Origin: Candidula unifasciata
Lineage: Eukaryota; Mollusca; Gastropoda; Stylommatophora; Geomitridae
NCBI GenBank assembly: GCA_905116865.2
Contig: CAJHNH020008113.1
Coordinates: forward strand, 270,814 to 334,813
Direction of reading: 5' to 3'
Length of the DNA stretch: 64,000 bases
A model generated the notes under the pieces. That model did not search any database. It saw nothing but the letters and a program-made list of their open reading frames with translations, and was not told the DNA's origin. Below are positions 47,882-57,474 of this stretch, one piece after another. The number at the start of each line of letters is the position of its first letter. Position 1 is the stretch's first letter. A program made the position numbers and the translations under genes.

Positions 47882-50800
47882 ACCCCCCACCACCCCCCCC
47901 CCCAGTGCACCACATTTATGAACATATAAAGGAGTTTCAGTGTTTTGCGGAAACTAGACGTGTTGGGTCTTCTTCTTCAGCGATCTCTGGCCATGCGCAT
48001 AATCCACTGTGGGCCATAAACTGGGATGACTTCTCAAGGTCTCTTAGGTTTCCCCAAAGCTTAGTTGTCAGTTCTTCTGGGTCTCGCCATATGTTGCTCT
48101 GCAGCTCCGCAGCTCTGCCAAGAGAAGACAGTCTTGCAGGACATGTTCTGGAGTCTGTTCAGCACGAAGACACTGGCAGAGAGCTGTTTGGCTCATACCT
48201 AATTTATAAGAGTGTTTATTGAGTCTGTAGTGTCCAGTACGTAAGTGAAAAACTGTGACTTGGTCTGGTCTGTTCAGGTGTTTCAGAAAATCTTTTTCGT
48301 AGTTATATCCAAGTTGATTTTCCAATGTTTCTGATTTTCTCTTAATGAGAGTTTTGACTTCTGGAAAAGATATTGGCTGGTAGGTCTGTGGTTTGTTACC
48401 GGCTTTCTTGGCTAAAGCATCAGCGCTTTCATTGCCTTTGATGCCACAGTGAGATGGAATACACTGCAGGTAAGTTTCTGCCTTTTTTGACAACATAGCA
48501 AGTTCCTTTGTTAGACTTTGTAGTGTGCTGTCGGTAGGTTTGGACTCAAGGGCCTGTATAGCTGACAGTGAGTCAGTGAGAAAAACCATCCTACCTGCGG
48601 TGACTTGCAGATTGTTCAAATACTGCACTGCCATCAATAAGGCCGAGAGCTCTGCCTTGTAGTTAGAGCAAGTTCGTCTGGTGGGGGCTGCTAGGGACAC
48701 AGTAGTGGCATCTGGGTGTTCTATGTAAACACCTGCCCCACCATTCGTAGTTGCCTCTTGCTGATCCATCTTTGTAGATTCTCGTCTAGCTATCCTCTGG
48801 GAACATGTCTAGGTGTTCCATTATGAGTGCTTTCTTTACTAAAGTGGGCTTAGCATCTATGTTTCCCAGGTTCGGGATGGATTCTGACACACTGAGTGTC
48901 AATAATTCTGAGTCCCAGAGATTGAAAGATAGCTCTTCAGGTGTACATTGTTGGTAACGCAGTGAAGAGAATGACTTTCCAAATTCCTTAGTTAGATGGT
49001 TTAGGCTTGTGCGCTTTACTCGTTTTTTTTTTTGGTCCTGGCTGCCAATTTTTCGTGTAGTGGGTGGTTTAGCATTCTCTTAATTTTTTCCGCATTGTAG
49101 AATTGCTTTTGTCCTTTTTTTCTAAGGGGAGGATGCTGGCTGCCTTTTCTATTTCTACAATAGGTGTAGATTTTATGGCTCCCAGAACTGTACACAGACT
49201 TCGGTTTTGCGTTTTGTCTGGTACCTGTTTATACGAATGAGCAGCTGTTATTCATGACGATGATGCGTATTCGAGAGTTGGTCTGACTGTGCCGGTGTAT
49301 ACCTGCTTCAAGATGCGACTGTCTGCTCCCCAAGTGCTGCATGACAATTTCTTCATTACATCTTGCTTTCTCATAGCTTTTTAGTTAGTTTCCATGTCAG
49401 ACGATTGTCAAGCTGAAGGTTGGAGTAATGGAGCATGGAACAGCATCATTGTTGAATTTTAATGTAAACTTTTCCTCCTTGGTAGACAATGAGAAGAGTG
49501 TTGCTACAGTTTTGTTCTTGTTATGTGTTGGGTCAAAACGTACAAATGTCAAAGCCTAGCTGTGTACCACAAAAACAATGTGCCAACCACACTTTGTTAA
49601 CTATACTTAACCTGGTAATGTTTAACAACTACCCTGTCTGGTTACCAAATTCTCCCCAATAATTTCAACTTCTGTAGCTACCAACCAAACTTACCTTGGT
49701 AATGTTAAACTAACTTCCTGATGACTAAACTAACCTTGATATTGTTCAACCAACCACACTTACACTGGTAATGTTTAACTAACTTGTCTAGCTAGGAACC
49801 ACACATATGCTGATCATGTTTAACTGACCTGCCTGGTTTGCAACCATACTTGCCCTGATAATGTTTAACTAACTTGTCTAGTTACCAACCACACTTACCC
49901 TGATAATGTTTAACTAACCAGTCTGGTGACTAAACTTACCCTGATAATGTTTAACTAAATCAGCCAATGACTGGAACACTCTCTGCCTGGTGATGAAGTA
50001 GCACTCCTTGCCTGACTCTGGCACCCGTTTAGTCATAATTTTGTAATGTTTCACCAGACAGCCACGAAGCTCATCACAGTCTCTCACACTCAATGTATAA
50101 GTATCTGTGAAGCAACGGCAAGATACAATCAAGGCATTAGGATCGAGGAATCTTTGCCAGCATCTTTTGTTCAATTTAAGTAACACATTTTCTGAAATTC
50201 AACTGTAACTAGCTTACATTTCCATATCATCTTTGTCTTTCTTTGCCTCTACTGTCCAGTATTTTCCCACATACGTTTTATTCTTCTGCATTCATCACTA
50301 AAAATAGCTGCTACGTTTTGTTGTGGTTGACCCCTATGCTGTGATAACTTTCCCTTTAGTGCCCTCACATACAATTTTAGCAAATTCTTAATTAGTTGCC
50401 TCTTATGACACATTTGTTAAGAAGCTGTGCATCGATGACCACCCCAGCACCCTTTTTCCCAAACTGCGATGCCAGAACTGAAAGGGAGAATTTTCCCCAA
50501 ACAAAAATAGCATAAAATCTATTGTATTCAGTGTTACTGAAATAGTTAGAAACTATACTAAGCAACATTTGTTGAATGAGACTGAGCATTTATAGGTTTT
50601 ACCATAGTACTATGATGTCAATTCCTCATTAACCAAATAAGACATAACTAATGGTGAATAAAAGTGGGAGAGTCAACTACACTGCATCTGGTTTATAATC
50701 CATCCACATCTCTCTCTCTCTAGAACATCTTAATTCCTGCCCTGAGCATACAGCAAGAACTCTGTACCTCCAGTGATGTTCTCCAGGGATATTCACAAAA

Positions 50801-53800
50801 CACTGCTCTCGTAAACCAAATGGTGTAATCCAAAAATTACAGCACGATTCAAATGATTGAAACCCTTTAACACAGTTCCCCCCCCCCCCCCCCCCTTTCG
50901 GCAAGGCTATTAACAACACACACAAAAAACTGCTCTCGTAAACCAAATGGTGTAATTTAAAAATTACACCACAATTCAAATGATTGAATCCCTTTAACAC
51001 AGTGCCCCCCCCCCCCCCCCTTCCTCTTCGGCAAGGCCATTAACATACAACAACACACAAAAAACTGTGTATCCTTTAGGAGACATTGCAAAACCAATCT
51101 CAGCATTTTTTAGCTATGGCAGTTTTAAAGGCAAATTTTCGGTGCAGTTTTATAGGCATTTTTTCTTTCAGTAGTTTGCCAGTGCTTTCTGCACGGTCAG
51201 GTCTCAAAACCATTGCCAAAACCAACGTAGGACTAGTCTGCTGCCATACTGTCTGCAGCTGCGATTTACCTCAGCATTATGAAGTGTGTTCACAACACCT
51301 AAGCCACAGACGGCGACAACAAGCACAGAAAGATGCAAATACAGATATGTAAGCAGCAGTGAAAGCGTACCTGGGGTCATTTCTCCTAAGCGAATCAAAA
51401 ATGTTCCAGTTAGGTGACCAGGTGATAGTAGCCATTCTTCTGAGGCATTGCGGCTGACTTTGCCAAAGTACCAACTGAAATTATAATTGGCAATGTGTTA
51501 AACATGTGTTCAAAAGTTTGCTAATAGTTTAGGTTTAGGAGGGGGGGGGGGACCATTTCCACACCTTAGAACTCTCAGCCCTACTGTTGACAGCACAGTA
51601 CATAAACAAGCTGCAACCACTGCAGGCAGAATAATTTTTCTGGCAGATTCTACAGGCTCAGACAGCCATACACTAAAGTGAACTAGCAATGAAAATAATT
51701 GTATGACTGGGGGTCGCCACATTACGAGCAATTGTAGGAACCCTATTAAAGAGTCGCCGCATTAGGAAGGTTGAGAACCACCGCTAGACAGCCTAACAAA
51801 GTTGCCCAATATAAAGTCTAACACAGCATTCCAAAAAGAGAAAGAAAAAACCCCAAAAGGCAGAAATTCACCTGCAGTGGATTCTATCGCACTGCCCCAT
51901 CAATAGCAGCAATGAAAGTGCTGAGGCATTAGCCAAGGAGGACAGCGGGAAATAACAAAACTAACTTATCCATCTTCTGTAACAAAATCTACAGAATGAA
52001 ATCTTTAAAAGGACTTCTTCTTCATCTCTCTAGATGCGTGTGTGTATGTATTATGCATGTCTGTATATGAGTCTGCATGTATGAGAAAGTAGGAGTATGT
52101 ATACGTGTGTGTGAGTGTGTACGATTGTGTACACATGATGTGTGTATGCATTATTCTATAATTTTTATTTCTTTATTATATCCATAATCTGCATTACTGA
52201 TAACAGGCAATGGTACTCTGAAAATGAGTGCTTAGAAGGGCCGAATGTCAGACGGGCCTGCGTGCCCAATTTGGAAAATAAAGTGTGTTTGTTTGTTCGT
52301 TCTTTTACCATTAAAAGGGTAGTTGGTACACTGTGGCTTACAGATAAGATGCAACATCTGCATCTTTCACCTCCAACACGTCCAACTTCAGCAAAACTCA
52401 ATTTGGTCGCCTTTTACAACATGCCTGTTACGGGACAGTGGGTCCACCCCCGCCCCCCTCCCCCTTCCAAATGGGGCTCCAGGACCTACACAGAAAGAAT
52501 ACATCAATAACTTACTCATAATTTCTGTGTCTCTGTTCCCTAGGGGAAGGAGGACACAAGTCACGTGGTGGGGTTGTCTGATGCTGTTGATGTCCAAGGG
52601 ATGGATCCAAAGTGTCCTCATGTATGGTATCAGCTAGGCTGGTGAGCAGGAAATTGTCAGGAAAACCTGCCACTCCCTCCGCCGGCACCTCTGTGCTCTT
52701 ACGACACATGGGGCAAGGGAAGTAGCCTGGGCGGTTTCCAGGGTTTCGTCGAACGTAGTCCTGGAACATTCACATAGAAAAGTCAGATAACAGCTGGTAG
52801 CTTTAAGGCATCGGTAAAGAATCTTTGCGTAAATCTGGACAGAAGCGACCAATCCCAAAATGCTATTCTCCACTGAAGTGCCCATAACAAACAGCTTCTG
52901 TCCAGATTTGTGCAGACAAAAAGGCATGGTCATGAACAAGCATTTTCCCTAGTAAAATAGGTAGTTACTGTTGAGTGTTGCTTTTTTAATTCAGAGTTAA
53001 TGAATACTGCATCTGTATGGGACATAAATAGTTACAGTAACAATTCAGAGTGGACAGACACAACAACTGTCTAGGGCAGAAACATTTTTTTTTAGTATTG
53101 TAATGTAAAGTCAGCGTCTGTAGCTTACGCCTTGTGAGCGTGCTTCATAATGCCGGGGTGCTGTGTTCAATCCCAGGTCCAGGTGATCTGAAGCAGAACA
53201 TCTTGCGCTGATTTTGACAGTGGTACCCAGAGCTGACCGTTCAGAAAGAAGTGGCAAACTACTGAACATAAAATGTGCCTAGAAAAATCACAACACAACA
53301 ACCACACACCACCCCACCCCACACCACACCACAAACAAATGCTGGGGTTTGTTCTGCAATGTCCTATAAAAGGATCAACTTCATTACTTTGGGTTTTTTC
53401 CATATGTCTCCATCACTAATCGGTTCTGTGGCTAAGTCGATGCCAACGCTTCGTAATGACGGGATGCCGGGTCCGATCTCAGCTGCAGGCCATGCGCCTT
53501 GCGTTGGTTTCGACAGTGGTATCAAGAAAGCCGACCGTCCAGAAAGCAATGGCAAACTACTGGAGGTAAATTTGCCTTAAAAAACCCACACAACAGCCAG
53601 GGGCTGTTGGGGTTGGTTCTGCAACGTCCTGTAAAGGATACACAACTAACCTTCATCACTCTCTAAAGAATGGTTAGCATCCGTTAAGAGCGCCGCACAA
53701 AGAATGAACTCTGTAGCTGCAGAAACGACCCCCAGGAATCTTTGTAAAAACTGCAGACTCGTGAACTGAGCGGCCCATGACCTTCAGTGAGCCAGGCAAT

Positions 53801-55279
53801 TTCTTGACTCACCAAATGTTGTTAATAACAATTCAAACAAAACAAAGTGAATATTATTACAACTCTCTGGAGCATGAACATACACTGCAGTAACAATTTA
53901 AACAGTAAATAACATAACTGTCTGGAGCAGAAAAGACACCTACAGGTTTTGACAAAAATAATTAATTCACACATATTAATCCAATCCATCATTCAGGTGC
54001 CATCTCCATAATGAAGACTGGCTGCAACACTCTCTCTTTTGCAGTGGCTGTAAACACTCTGAAGAGAACTGATTACCCACATCAGAAAGAGACAACCTAC
54101 ATTCTTTGGTCATGTGATGAGAGAAGGAGAAACCTCAAGTACACTGTACGAAAGTTGGAGGGAGGAGAGGCAGAGTGAGAGAGAACAGATGCTGAACAGT
54201 TTGACACCATAGCATGGAAGATCACCTGTGACAGAGTTCACTGCAAGTACATGATACTAAAGGTTGTGGATAGACATGACTACCAACGTCACACGAGATG
54301 GACTTTAAGAAGAAAATGAAGAAGAAGAAGAAGAAGTAAACACTTTGAGACTGCTGCTTGTTCATTTTTTGATGTTATCCTCCAATGTGTACAGCTGTCT
54401 GCCTCTTGTCTTTAACTTTTCACTTCAGTAAGGTTTTATAAAAATGTTGTGTCTTTTAATGTCAGTAATATTTCACTTGGCTCTTGTCTTTTTCCTTAAG
54501 CAACTCTCACCATTCCCAAAGAGACAATAAACATAGCTGTTAAAGACAGCAAGAGTTTCAGTAACAATTCCCAGAGAGAATAAACATGATTGTTAGAGAC
54601 AGCAAGAGTTACTGTAACAATTCCCACATAGACAATGAACATAATTGTTAGAGACAGCAAGAAATACTCTAACAATTCCCACATAGACAAGGAAAACTAC
54701 TGTTAAAGCCAGCAAGAGTTTCAGTAACAATTCCCACATAGATAAGGAAAACTACTGTTAAAGACAGCAAGAGTTTCAGTAACAATTCCCACAGAGACAA
54801 TGAACATAACCAGAGTTACCGTTACAATTCCCATAGCGAATGAATAACAAGAGTTACAGTAATAATTCCCACGCAAAGATGAAGATTACAAAAATTAGAG
54901 TAAGAATTCCCACAGATAAATTAGCACAACAAGAGTTACAGTAACAACGCCCACAGAAAAGATAAACAGAACAAAAGTTACAGTTACAATTCCCACAGAT
55001 AAAAAAGCATAACAACAATTACAGTAACAATTCCCACATACAGATGAACATAAGAGTTACAGTAATAATTCCCCAGAGAGAATAAATATATCTGTCAGAC
55101 CGCAAAACTGCACAAAATGAATGAACTGACAGCTGACTTACCCTGAGGCATACTTGGCAGAATGAGTGCAGACAAGGCAAAGCCTTGGGGCGTTTGAGAG
55201 GGTCAAAGCATATTTTACAGGACAGAAATTCTTCTTGGAGTTTTTCCTTCAAGCTATCTCTGCAGTGGGGCTTTGCCAT
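39100..55279 (-). CDS. RING-SH2-tyrosine pseudokinase gene (9 exons)
   Basis: Nine exons on the minus strand: 55279-55142, 52760-52516, 51474-51371, 50104-49940, 47437-47273, 45594-45338, 43339-43186, 41270-41139, 39272-39100. Each junction has AG/GT borders and matching phase; the total is 1533 nt, 510 residues. Domains: C3HC4 RING (Cys21, 24, 36, His38, Cys41, 44, 62, 65), linker to about 127, SH2 (128-220; Arg156 in FLIR, HYKI present), kinase fold (about 250-508). The kinase keeps the VAVK Lys284, alpha-C Glu299, catalytic-loop Asn380, APE and DVWSFG, but has GSGQFA in the P-loop, HRN (373-375), GFG (393-395) and Phe405 where Src has its activating Tyr. It ends FLHDFES with no tail Tyr. 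The kinase half is Src/FRK-like; the RING is TRIM-like without B-boxes. Inferred role: a phosphotyrosine-directed ubiquitin ligase or scaffold in the cytosol. A 5' UTR exon may lie upstream: an acceptor-like ccccag sits at 55291-55296. Confidence 0.88.
41139..41270 (-). CDS. Pseudokinase gene exon 8: APE motif and helix F
   Basis: Acceptor ctctgaccag, donor gtgggg. [20 protein letters not shown] then [20 protein letters not shown] and PYE. Structural C-lobe residues are well kept. Confidence 0.93.
41741..43076 (-). mobile_element. RTE-like LINE 3' fragment split by another LINE
   Basis: Outer element, in the intron between pseudokinase exons 7 and 8. Minus-strand pieces 43076-43003 ([20 protein letters not shown]) and 42010-41741 ([27 protein letters not shown]) join as LITGFMRAN. 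Same family as 24135-24600. Flanked by an exact 16-bp duplication, caaataatgtcaatac, at 41725-41740 and 43077-43092; the tail is gaagaagaaaag. Confidence 0.82.
42011..43002 (+). mobile_element. LINE polymerase fragment nested in another LINE
   Basis: Inner element: [40 protein letters not shown] (the RT catalytic box), [20 protein letters not shown], then [20 protein letters not shown]; several shifts and stops. The tail is (TAAG)n. Flanked by gccagtgat at 42002-42010 and 43003-43011, so it inserted into the minus-strand LINE after that had settled. Confidence 0.85.
43186..43339 (-). CDS. Pseudokinase gene exon 7: altered catalytic and activation loops
   Basis: Acceptor cacatcaacag, donor gtagtt. 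[51 protein letters not shown]. Aligned to Src, the catalytic Asp of HRD is Asn, the Asp of DFG is Gly and the Tyr of EDNEY is Phe; the frame and both splice sites are intact. Confidence 0.93.
45338..45594 (-). CDS. Pseudokinase gene exon 6: kinase N-lobe
   Basis: Acceptor aactgtctacag, donor gtaagc; 85 codons. Contains [13 protein letters not shown] with the beta-3 Lys, [20 protein letters not shown] with the alpha-C Glu, and [20 protein letters not shown] with Ile at the gatekeeper position. Confidence 0.93.
46281..46620 (-). mobile_element. (GAA)n-tailed SINE with expanded poly-G
   Basis: tcttcttcttcatatttatc tail, gcagaaagttctggttgctc, acagatctggcttattggta, then a ~57-base G-rich run (46511-46567), then aaaatgaggccactgaaccc. 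Elsewhere this position holds only a short run. Confidence 0.65.
46900..47235 (+). mobile_element. LINE 3' remnant
   Basis: Frames give [20 protein letters not shown] then PAARAY and a PRK.W.EGVND-like block, related to the fragment at 13485-13753. It ends gcaaaaagaagaagcagaag. Multiple stops. Confidence 0.55.
47273..47437 (-). CDS. Pseudokinase gene exon 5: SH2-kinase linker and P-loop
   Basis: Acceptor catctctggcag, donor gttagt. [20 protein letters not shown], then the linker Trp (LVWAMERG), then [15 protein letters not shown]. The P-loop has Ala in place of the third glycine. Confidence 0.9.
47501..47791 (-). mobile_element. (GAA)n-tailed SINE
   Basis: ttcttcttcttcttaacctt, ggtggaaagttctggctgtt, ctctcaggcagattcacttc, aaaatggggctccagaaccc. 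Flanks share only aggaaga. Lies in the intron just upstream of pseudokinase exon 5. Confidence 0.72.
47970..49524 (-). mobile_element. 5'-truncated I-like LINE (RT end plus RNase H)
   Basis: RNase H reads on the minus strand from about 48769 to 48068: [55 protein letters not shown], then [20 protein letters not shown]. Upstream, to 49524, lies the decayed end of the polymerase. (GAA)n tail at 47970-47977. Flanks carry the exact duplication gtgttgggtc (47960-47969 and 49525-49534). It sits between pseudokinase exons 4 and 5. Confidence 0.87.
49595..49945. repeat. ~45-60-bp tandem repeat touching the donor of SH2 exon 4
   Basis: Units of gataatgtttaactaac, ttgtctagttaccaaccaca, cttaccctg. The last unit overlaps the end of exon 4 (49940): the donor gtaagt of the exon resembles the repeated cttaccctgataatg on the plus strand. 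Confidence 0.8.
49940..50104 (-). CDS. Pseudokinase gene exon 4: second half of SH2
   Basis: Acceptor ttgcttcacag, donor gtaagt. [20 protein letters not shown] then [20 protein letters not shown] and [12 protein letters not shown]. The intron before TYTLSV matches the place where Src-family SH2 exons are split. Confidence 0.92.
50790..51030. repeat. Direct duplication, ~125 bp
   Basis: aaaactgctctcgtaaacca, aatggtgtaat, aattcaaatgattgaaaccc and a poly-C run occur twice in tandem, with the ttcggcaaggc segment after each. Confidence 0.88.
51371..51474 (-). CDS. Pseudokinase gene exon 3: first half of SH2
   Basis: Acceptor ataatttcag, donor gtacgc. The GA from exon 2 plus T gives Asp, then [20 protein letters not shown] and [19 protein letters not shown] opens the SH2 in Src-type kinases; Arg of the alpha-A helix (VSR) and the phosphotyrosine-binding Arg of FLIR are present. 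Confidence 0.9.
52318..52500 (-). mobile_element. SINE sharing only the head of the (GAA)n family
   Basis: Minus-strand head (gtgtaggtcctggagcccca, cccactgtcccgtaacaggc) resembles the (GAA)n SINE head, but the rest (ttttgctgaagttggacgtg, gatgcaacatctg region) differs. Likely relatives at 45690-45900, 37370-37560 and 50310-50420. Confidence 0.5.
52516..52760 (-). CDS. Pseudokinase gene exon 2: second half of RING and linker
   Basis: Acceptor atgttccag, donor gtaagt. Reads [20 protein letters not shown], completing the RING, then the TRIM-like [15 protein letters not shown] and a His/Pro/Arg-rich linker ending QRHRNY plus GA. It replaces the place where Src-type proteins have an SH3. Confidence 0.86.
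53108..53378 (+). mobile_element. tRNA-like SINE (family D), diverged copy
   Basis: Same order as 21421-21664: gtctgtagcttacgc head, tcaatcccaggtcc box B-like, ttttgacagtggtacc, then tgcaatgtcctataaaagga. Next to a second, closer-to-consensus copy. Confidence 0.65.
53424..53654 (+). mobile_element. tRNA-like SINE (family D)
   Basis: gtggctaagtcgatgccaac head, gggtccgatctcagc, cgttggtttcgacagtggta, ccgaccgtccagaaagcaat, gcaacgtcctgtaaaggata. Tandem-like neighbour of the copy at 53108; antisense to the pseudokinase gene. Confidence 0.75.
54050..54340 (+). mobile_element. LINE 3' remnant with (GAA)n tail
   Basis: [24 protein letters not shown] frame, the polymerase tail 'H..R...T.FGHVMR.....L' with stops, then [11 protein letters not shown] and a gaagaagaagaagaagaag tail. 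No function. Confidence 0.45.
54490..55080. repeat. ~40-60-bp tandem repeat next to RING exon 1
   Basis: Units of gttaaagacagcaagagttt, cagtaacaattcccacatag. The array ends about 60 bases from the donor of exon 1. Confidence 0.85.
55142..55279 (-). CDS. Pseudokinase gene exon 1: first half of RING
   Basis: 46 codons from ATG ([17 protein letters not shown]) through [20 protein letters not shown] to CQVCLR, then donor gtaagt. Supplies six of the eight zinc ligands. The start is chosen as the first in-frame ATG after a good acceptor-like site (ccccag, exon from 55290); an earlier ATG in that putative exon (55288) is out of frame and stops after 11 codons. Confidence 0.82.
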
Positions 55280-55574
55280 TGCTAGCCATTCTGGGGATGG
55301 GAAAATCAAACAAGGTGACCAAATTTACCTCAGAGGCCTCTATTCTGAAAATATTTAATTGTGTCTTCTTCTCCTGCTGTTGCACCACATACTTCATAAA
55401 AGTTCGTAAGAACTAAAGTGGGGAAGGGGGGAAGGGGGGGGGGAGCTGGTGTAAGATTTGATCCAGACTGCACAGGTCAGCACTAATGTGTGAATGAAGT
55501 CAACAATAAACTTGGATAAACGGGCTAGGTCGCCCAAACAAGCGATGCTGGGGTATAAAGTTAAACGCTTCAAA

Positions 55575-55853
55575 CTCTTCTTAGTATTAAGCAGCTGTAA
55601 GCTCTACCAGAGTTCTGGCTGTTTGTCCAATTCTCGACCTTGTTATTGTTCCAGAACAGGAGAATTGCGAGTAGATGTACTGTGGGTTGATCGTCTCTCA
55701 GGCAGATACACTCTGACTTCAAAGGAAACAACCCCAATAAGTCGCCATATCACATCGCATGGTTCTTGGGGGGGGGGGGGGGGGGGGGGGGGGGTAAGGG
55801 GACCTAGATTTTTTTGTCATCCTCCTCCCCCAAATAGGCCCCAGAACCCACAT
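55575..55853 (-). mobile_element. (GAA)n-tailed SINE, old copy
   Basis: Diverged: aagcagctgtaagctctacc, agttctggctgtttgtccaa, tctcaggcagatacactctg, poly-G expansion at 55769-55794, then ccccagaacccacattggga. Just upstream of the RING exon. Confidence 0.6.
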
Positions 55854-56377
55854 TGGGAAATTTGTTTGACAATTTCACACTTCTGTGGTTCGCTGAGTAC
55901 AGTAAGGTTTGATTTCCATGACGGACCATAACCCAAAAAAGAAAAGAAGTTCTGTTCATTTTCTCACATTGGTACGAGAGTCGCACCGTGGAATAAATTG
56001 TGACCTCGCCGCATAAGATTTACAAAGACTGCAATGAGAGCACCTCTGCCAACCCTGACTTGCAGACGCCACATACATGTAGACAGAACCCAGATGTAAG
56101 TAAAACCACACAGTTACCTAAGTAACGCTTTTAAATATTTGTACAAAAACCACTGATTCAACAAGTAAAGAGTCTTTTTTTTTTGTCTACGCCTTCGGGC
56201 GTATTGAGTGTATCAAGCCACCCAGGTAACAGTAAAAGCCACCTAAATATAAGGAAGAAAGACAACTAGATGCAAGGTGGAAAGACACCTAGATATAAGG
56301 TGGAAAGGCCACTAGCTATAAGAGAAAGCCATCAAGATATAAGTAAAAGGGGCCAAGATCTCAGTAAAACCAAGATA

Positions 56378-57474
56378 CAAAGTCCGACAATTAAGTAATG
56401 AGACTGATTCCATAAAAATTTAAAAAATCAAACAGTTGATGATATAACCTGTATTTTATTCAAAGTAAGCCCCTTGTGCATTGATACAGCAAGTGGCACG
56501 ATCTAACAAACACAGAAACGACCTCTGTAGTTCTTCTGTTGTTATGACCCTTTAAGTCAATGTTACGGCCCTTTGGATGTCATCAATATCATTAAAGAAG
56601 CGTCCTTTCAATCGTAACTTTAATTTTGGGAATAGAATATAATCACAAGGAGACAAATCTGGGGAATGTGGTGGAAGGCTGAGAACACACAATTATTTTT
56701 GGGCCAAAAATTATTGTTTTGATGATGTCCCTTGGGTATTCAACCCGCTGATGTTTTTGGTCATCAGACAACTAATGTGGTACAAACCGACAGGCAACTT
56801 TTTTCTTGCCAAAATCTTGCACTAGAATGTTATGAATGGTCTTTCTTAACACCAGATCCATCTGCCATGATCCTCACAGTAAAACAATGATCTTCTTGTA
56901 TCCGTTCTCAGACTTTAGCAATGAGTTCATCATAACGAACAGAAATTTGGCGTCCAGGTCTAGGTGCATTAGTAATCATTTCCACACCACTTTTGAATCC
57001 TGAATACCACCTGAAAATGTGTGCACGAGATAAACAATTATCCGCAGACATTTTTTGCATCAATTCAACTGTTTCAGTTGGGCTTTTTTCTGATTTTTAA
57101 ACAGAATTTAATGTTAGCTTTTTGCTCCGTGCTGATTACGTAACAATGCCCTTCTGATTGGGAGACTGGTTGCGTATCCTTTACAGGAAGTTGCAGAACC
57201 AACCCCAACAGCCCCTGACTGTTGTGTGGTTTTTCTTGGCAAATTTACGTCCAGAAGTTTGCCATTGCTTTCTAGACGGCTAGACGGTCGGCTGCACTTC
57301 TGATTAGGTCAACAAAATGATGGTTTGTTTTGTTCTCTGCTTATCGAGCGGCGATGAAAAGTTGCCAGATCATAGATGAATGTTGCCTCTTTAGATTCCA
57401 TGCTTTGCTTCATAGATGGCATTTTTGTCTTGGGCATAATAAAATAAGTCTCATTACTAAATTGTCGGACCTTG
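56378..57474 (-). mobile_element. Degenerate mariner transposon with both inverted ends
   Basis: The left end caaagtccgacaattaagta and the right end (minus strand) caaggtccgacaatttagta form near-perfect inverted repeats, each next to TA (56376-56377, 57475-57476), the mariner target. Minus-strand fragments of transposase: MESKEATFIYDLATFHRRSI, PTETVELMQKMSADNCLSRA, HIFRWYSGFKSGVEMI, PRPGRQISVRYDEL, then FPKLKLRLKGRFFNDIDDIQ and TTEELQRSFLCLLDRATCC. Many shifts and an internal shortening; a SINE interrupts it at 57160-57296. Confidence 0.86.
57160..57296 (-). mobile_element. tRNA-like SINE (family D) inside mariner
   Basis: 3' part of the SINE found at 21421-21662 and 53424-53652 (cgtcctgtaaaggatacaca and gccgaccgtc segments recognisable on the minus strand). 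Flanked by cttctgatt at 57151-57159 and 57297-57305. Confidence 0.82.
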
